7,553 bases of DNA from Candidatus Kariarchaeota archaeon (GTDB lineage: Archaea; Asgardarchaeota; Heimdallarchaeia; Heimdallarchaeales; Kariarchaeaceae): the NCBI GenBank assembly GCA_016839545.1, contig JAEOUB010000413.1, positions 1 to 7,553 on the forward strand, given 5' to 3'. The notes below the pieces were generated by a model. It was not told the DNA's origin, searched no databases, and was given only the letters and a program-made list of their open reading frames with translations. This document shows, one piece after another, positions 5,879-7,553 of the stretch. The first letter of the stretch is position 1. Every line of letters begins with the position of its first letter. Position numbers and translations under genes: made by a program.

Positions 5879-7237
5879 TCATGATCTGGGTACTTGGGTT
5901 GTCGCCAATTCCTCTGCAGTGACATTCTGAGAAGGCGTAATTTCAGGATTGGATGTGTCTTCAAGAATGACCCATCTCTCAACTGCTATCTTGAGCAAGG
6001 TCGGGACTACAAGAGAGTCAATCATTACCAATGAGATAACAGCGGCGTAGAGCGGCAATGTAAAGAAGCCAAGCTCAAATGCAGTCACCGCGAAAATCAA
6101 AGTTACTTCCCCTTTCGCAGCCATCGATAAGCCTATGGAGCGGGAGCTGTTTTTATCATAGCCACTCAACCTCGAACCTAGAGATCCTCCGATGAATTTT
6201 GCGGAGATTGCCAGAATCGCCAGAGAAAGTCCTAGAAGTATTGTAACGGGGCTTAGAACAGGGGCTAAATTTACCCTGAGCCCGATGGTGATGAAGAAGA
6301 AGGGAACCACCCAGTTTGCCATCGGTTCAATGTCATGGTGAATATCTAGAAAATCATCCTCATTTCCAACGATCACACCCGCCATGAAAGCACCTATGAT
6401 AGGTGCCAAAGAGAGAGTCTGTGCAAGAACTGACATCAGTAGCATGAAGGAGATAGAAAAGAAGATGACAAATGACTGGTCCTTGACCACCTGAGTTCTA
6501 CTGACCAACCAGGGAACAATGTACTTGAAGAGAAGAAAAGAGAAAAGGAAGAAGGCAGCGATTTGTGCGAAAATCAAGCCTACACCACTGCTACTCAATG
6601 CTCCAGACACATAGGCGACCACGAGAGCTAGGGCAGTAACACTGATTATATCATCAAAGATAGCTGCACCGACAACAGTCTGAGCAACTTTACTCCTGAT
6701 TTTTCCTAAGTCAAGGAAGATACGGGTACTGATTCCTATTGATGTGGCAGTTAATGCCACTGCCATAAATAACGCAGTATCAACAAATGTGACTCCAGAG
6801 GGAATTACAAGGTCTCTGTCAATTGAGGCGACGATTGCGAGAAATGAGATACCCATCAGGAGAGGGACAATAATCCCACCAATAGCTGAGTAAAATGCAG
6901 GTTTTTTGACTTTCTTCAATATATTGAAGTCAATTTCAGTACCAACGACAAAGAGAAGGATGAGAACAGCAAATTCAGATATGAATGAAAGAATGATCCC
7001 TGATGCATCCAAAGCTTCTCGATCTAACTTGAGAAATGCGAAGTTGGAGAGAAGTGATGTAGGTTCATCTTTCAACCAGTACAGACCCAGAAGAGTAGGG
7101 CCCAATATAAAACCAAGCGTCACTTCACCCAAGACTTCGGGGAGATCAAGTTTTCTCATTACCACATGGGTTGTTTTTATTAAAATTAGAACAAGCCCAA
7201 GTAGTAAAAATACTATCTCAAAGTCCGAGGCAGCCAT
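5879..7237 (-). CDS. Cation:proton antiporter, Na_H_Exchanger domain (CPA2-like), 452 aa
   Basis: This polytopic membrane protein probably exchanges Na+ or K+ for H+ across the cytoplasmic membrane, serving pH and ion homeostasis. About 12-13 hydrophobic segments run from residue 8 to about 415. Visible hallmarks are LPEVLGEVTLGFILGPTLLG (32-51), the helix LILLFVVGTEIDF (92-104), the unwound-helix region TALTATSIGIST (160-171), the paired aspartates Asp195-Asp196 in AAIFDDIISV typical of electrogenic exchangers, LAPIIGAFMAGVIVG (277-291), Lys347 in the ISAKFIGG helix, and MAAKGEVTL (372-380). After the last membrane segment there is only a 30-residue polar tail, so it lacks the KTN/RCK nucleotide-binding domain of Kef channels. 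I do not give a symbol because Na+ and K+ specificity cannot be read from sequence. The ATG at 7237 sits 24-25 bases from a strong TATA box. The 312-residue gene follows on the same strand. Confidence 0.92.
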   Translation of the reverse strand: MAASDFEIVFLLLGLVLILIKTTHVVMRKLDLPEVLGEVTLGFILGPTLLGLYWLKDEPTSLLSNFAFLKLDREALDASGIILSFISEFAVLILLFVVGTEIDFNILKKVKKPAFYSAIGGIIVPLLMGISFLAIVASIDRDLVIPSGVTFVDTALFMAVALTATSIGISTRIFLDLGKIRSKVAQTVVGAAIFDDIISVTALALVVAYVSGALSSSGVGLIFAQIAAFFLFSFLLFKYIVPWLVSRTQVVKDQSFVIFFSISFMLLMSVLAQTLSLAPIIGAFMAGVIVGNEDDFLDIHHDIEPMANWVVPFFFITIGLRVNLAPVLSPVTILLGLSLAILAISAKFIGGSLGSRLSGYDKNSSRSIGLSMAAKGEVTLIFAVTAFELGFFTLPLYAAVISLVMIDSLVVPTLLKIAVERWVILEDTSNPEITPSQNVTAEELATTQVPRS

Positions 7238-7255
7238 AAGGTTTTATTCCTTCAG

Positions 7256-7267
7256 TTTTATATAAAG
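7256..7267 (-). promoter_or_regulatory. Strong TATA box for the antiporter gene
   Basis: On the minus strand this reads ctttatataaaa, a near-consensus archaeal TATA box, centred 24-25 bases before the ATG at 7237. The spacing predicts a leaderless message. It is the clearest promoter in the window. Confidence 0.7.
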
Positions 7268-7337
7268 AGTCGGTTAACGTATAAAAATTTTAATGATACA
7301 TTTCATAATCCGGCTTGAACAAACCAGTGTATGGAAT

Positions 7338-7347
7338 CCAAAAATAA
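7338..7347 (-). terminator. Possible T-tract terminator after the right-edge gene
   Basis: On the minus strand the sequence ttatttttgg lies about 20 bases past the TAG of the partial gene at the right edge. Archaeal RNA polymerase can stop at short T-runs without a hairpin. A second run (aaaattttta on the minus strand, near 7283-7292) follows before the antiporter promoter. Both are short, so this is weak evidence. Confidence 0.3.
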
Positions 7348-7366
7348 CCCAATACTGACGTTTATA

Positions 7367-7553
7367 CTACAGTTCTATTGCAAAGTACTTGTTCTCATCA
7401 TCAATCATCATACTGATGAGATTGAGAAACTTATCTGGGACAGGTTCATCATATCTCTCCTTATTGATCAGGTTCCATAGCATCTCATTGTCATTGAGGA
7501 CACCAAGAAGATGAGTAGTGTAGTCCTCAGAGGCGTATGATGTTCCTTCTGTG
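7367..7553 (-). CDS. C-terminal fragment of an unidentified protein (5' end outside window)
   Basis: On the minus strand, this frame is open from the window edge through 61 codons to a TAG at 7369-7367. The protein tail contains SYASEDYTTHLLGVLNDNEM, followed by WNLINKERYDEPVPDKFLN, and ends MMIDDENKYFAIEL. It is acidic, probably helical and reads as a natural soluble-protein C-terminus, with codon use like its neighbours. The start is missing because the gene begins to the right of the window. I do not recognise the family. It is on the same strand as the antiporter but 129 bases upstream of it, with a T-rich run and the strong antiporter promoter in between, so separate transcription is likely. 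Confidence 0.75.
   Translation of the reverse strand, partial: TEGTSYASEDYTTHLLGVLNDNEMLWNLINKERYDEPVPDKFLNLISMMIDDENKYFAIEL

Noticed and set aside
5879..7237. Antiporter as a glutathione-gated KefB/KefC system
   Set aside because: There is no C-terminal KTN/RCK nucleotide-binding domain, only a 30-residue tail, and the DD motif suits a plain exchanger.
6906..7265. 119-codon + strand open frame across the antiporter start
   Set aside because: It is antisense to the antiporter N-terminus and crosses its strong TATA box; the product is a Ser/Arg/Lys-rich string without domain features.
7238..7366. Possible small RNA or tRNA in the largest intergenic gap
   Set aside because: No cloverleaf, T-loop sequence (ttcgaat type) or strong hairpin is visible; the AT-rich content is explained by a T-tract and the antiporter promoter.

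Overview
This window looks archaeal and most likely comes from an Asgard archaeon. The first line of evidence is seen directly: several starts have a TATA-like box about 25 bases upstream and no Shine-Dalgarno sequence. That is how archaeal leaderless transcripts look. The second is family knowledge: the gene at 4868-5806 carries an N-terminal CxxC / PH / FIDKNFHVR arrangement that I recall from uncharacterised Asgard proteins. Base composition is moderate, by eye in the low-to-mid 40s percent GC. The class within Asgard, or even the assignment to Asgard, cannot be settled without searches.

Layout from left to right. Bases 1-96 (+) hold the last 31 codons of a gene that begins outside the window. 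A small VOC/glyoxalase-fold protein (114-479, +) follows closely. Then comes a PAPS-dependent sulfotransferase-family protein (560-1669, +), which ends tail to tail, overlapping by 6 bases, with a PLP-dependent cystathionine synthase/lyase-family enzyme (1664-2866, -). A 90-base divergent intergenic region separates this from a DinB-fold protein (2957-3475, +) and a full-length fumarylacetoacetase (3506-4762, +), 30 bases apart. After a 105-base convergent gap come two genes on the minus strand: an uncharacterised 312-residue protein (4868-5806) and a CPA-type cation:proton antiporter (5879-7237). The window ends in the C-terminal 61 codons of an unidentified minus-strand gene (7367-7553). Coding density is high. 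The longest gene-free stretch is 7238-7366, and no gap exceeds 300 bases. I saw no tRNA, rRNA, CRISPR array, insertion sequence or long repeat.

How the genes may work together. Fumarylacetoacetase is the clearest functional anchor; it performs the last step of aerobic tyrosine (homogentisate) breakdown. Its immediate upstream neighbour is a three-histidine DinB-fold protein. That superfamily contains thiol-dependent enzymes, including mycothiol-dependent maleylpyruvate isomerase. The pair therefore suggests, as a hypothesis only, that the DinB protein performs the isomerase step that normally precedes fumarylacetoacetase. The divergent transsulfuration-type PLP enzyme could belong to thiol supply, but nothing in the sequence proves that link. 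The sulfotransferase, antiporter and 312-residue protein look like separate functions.
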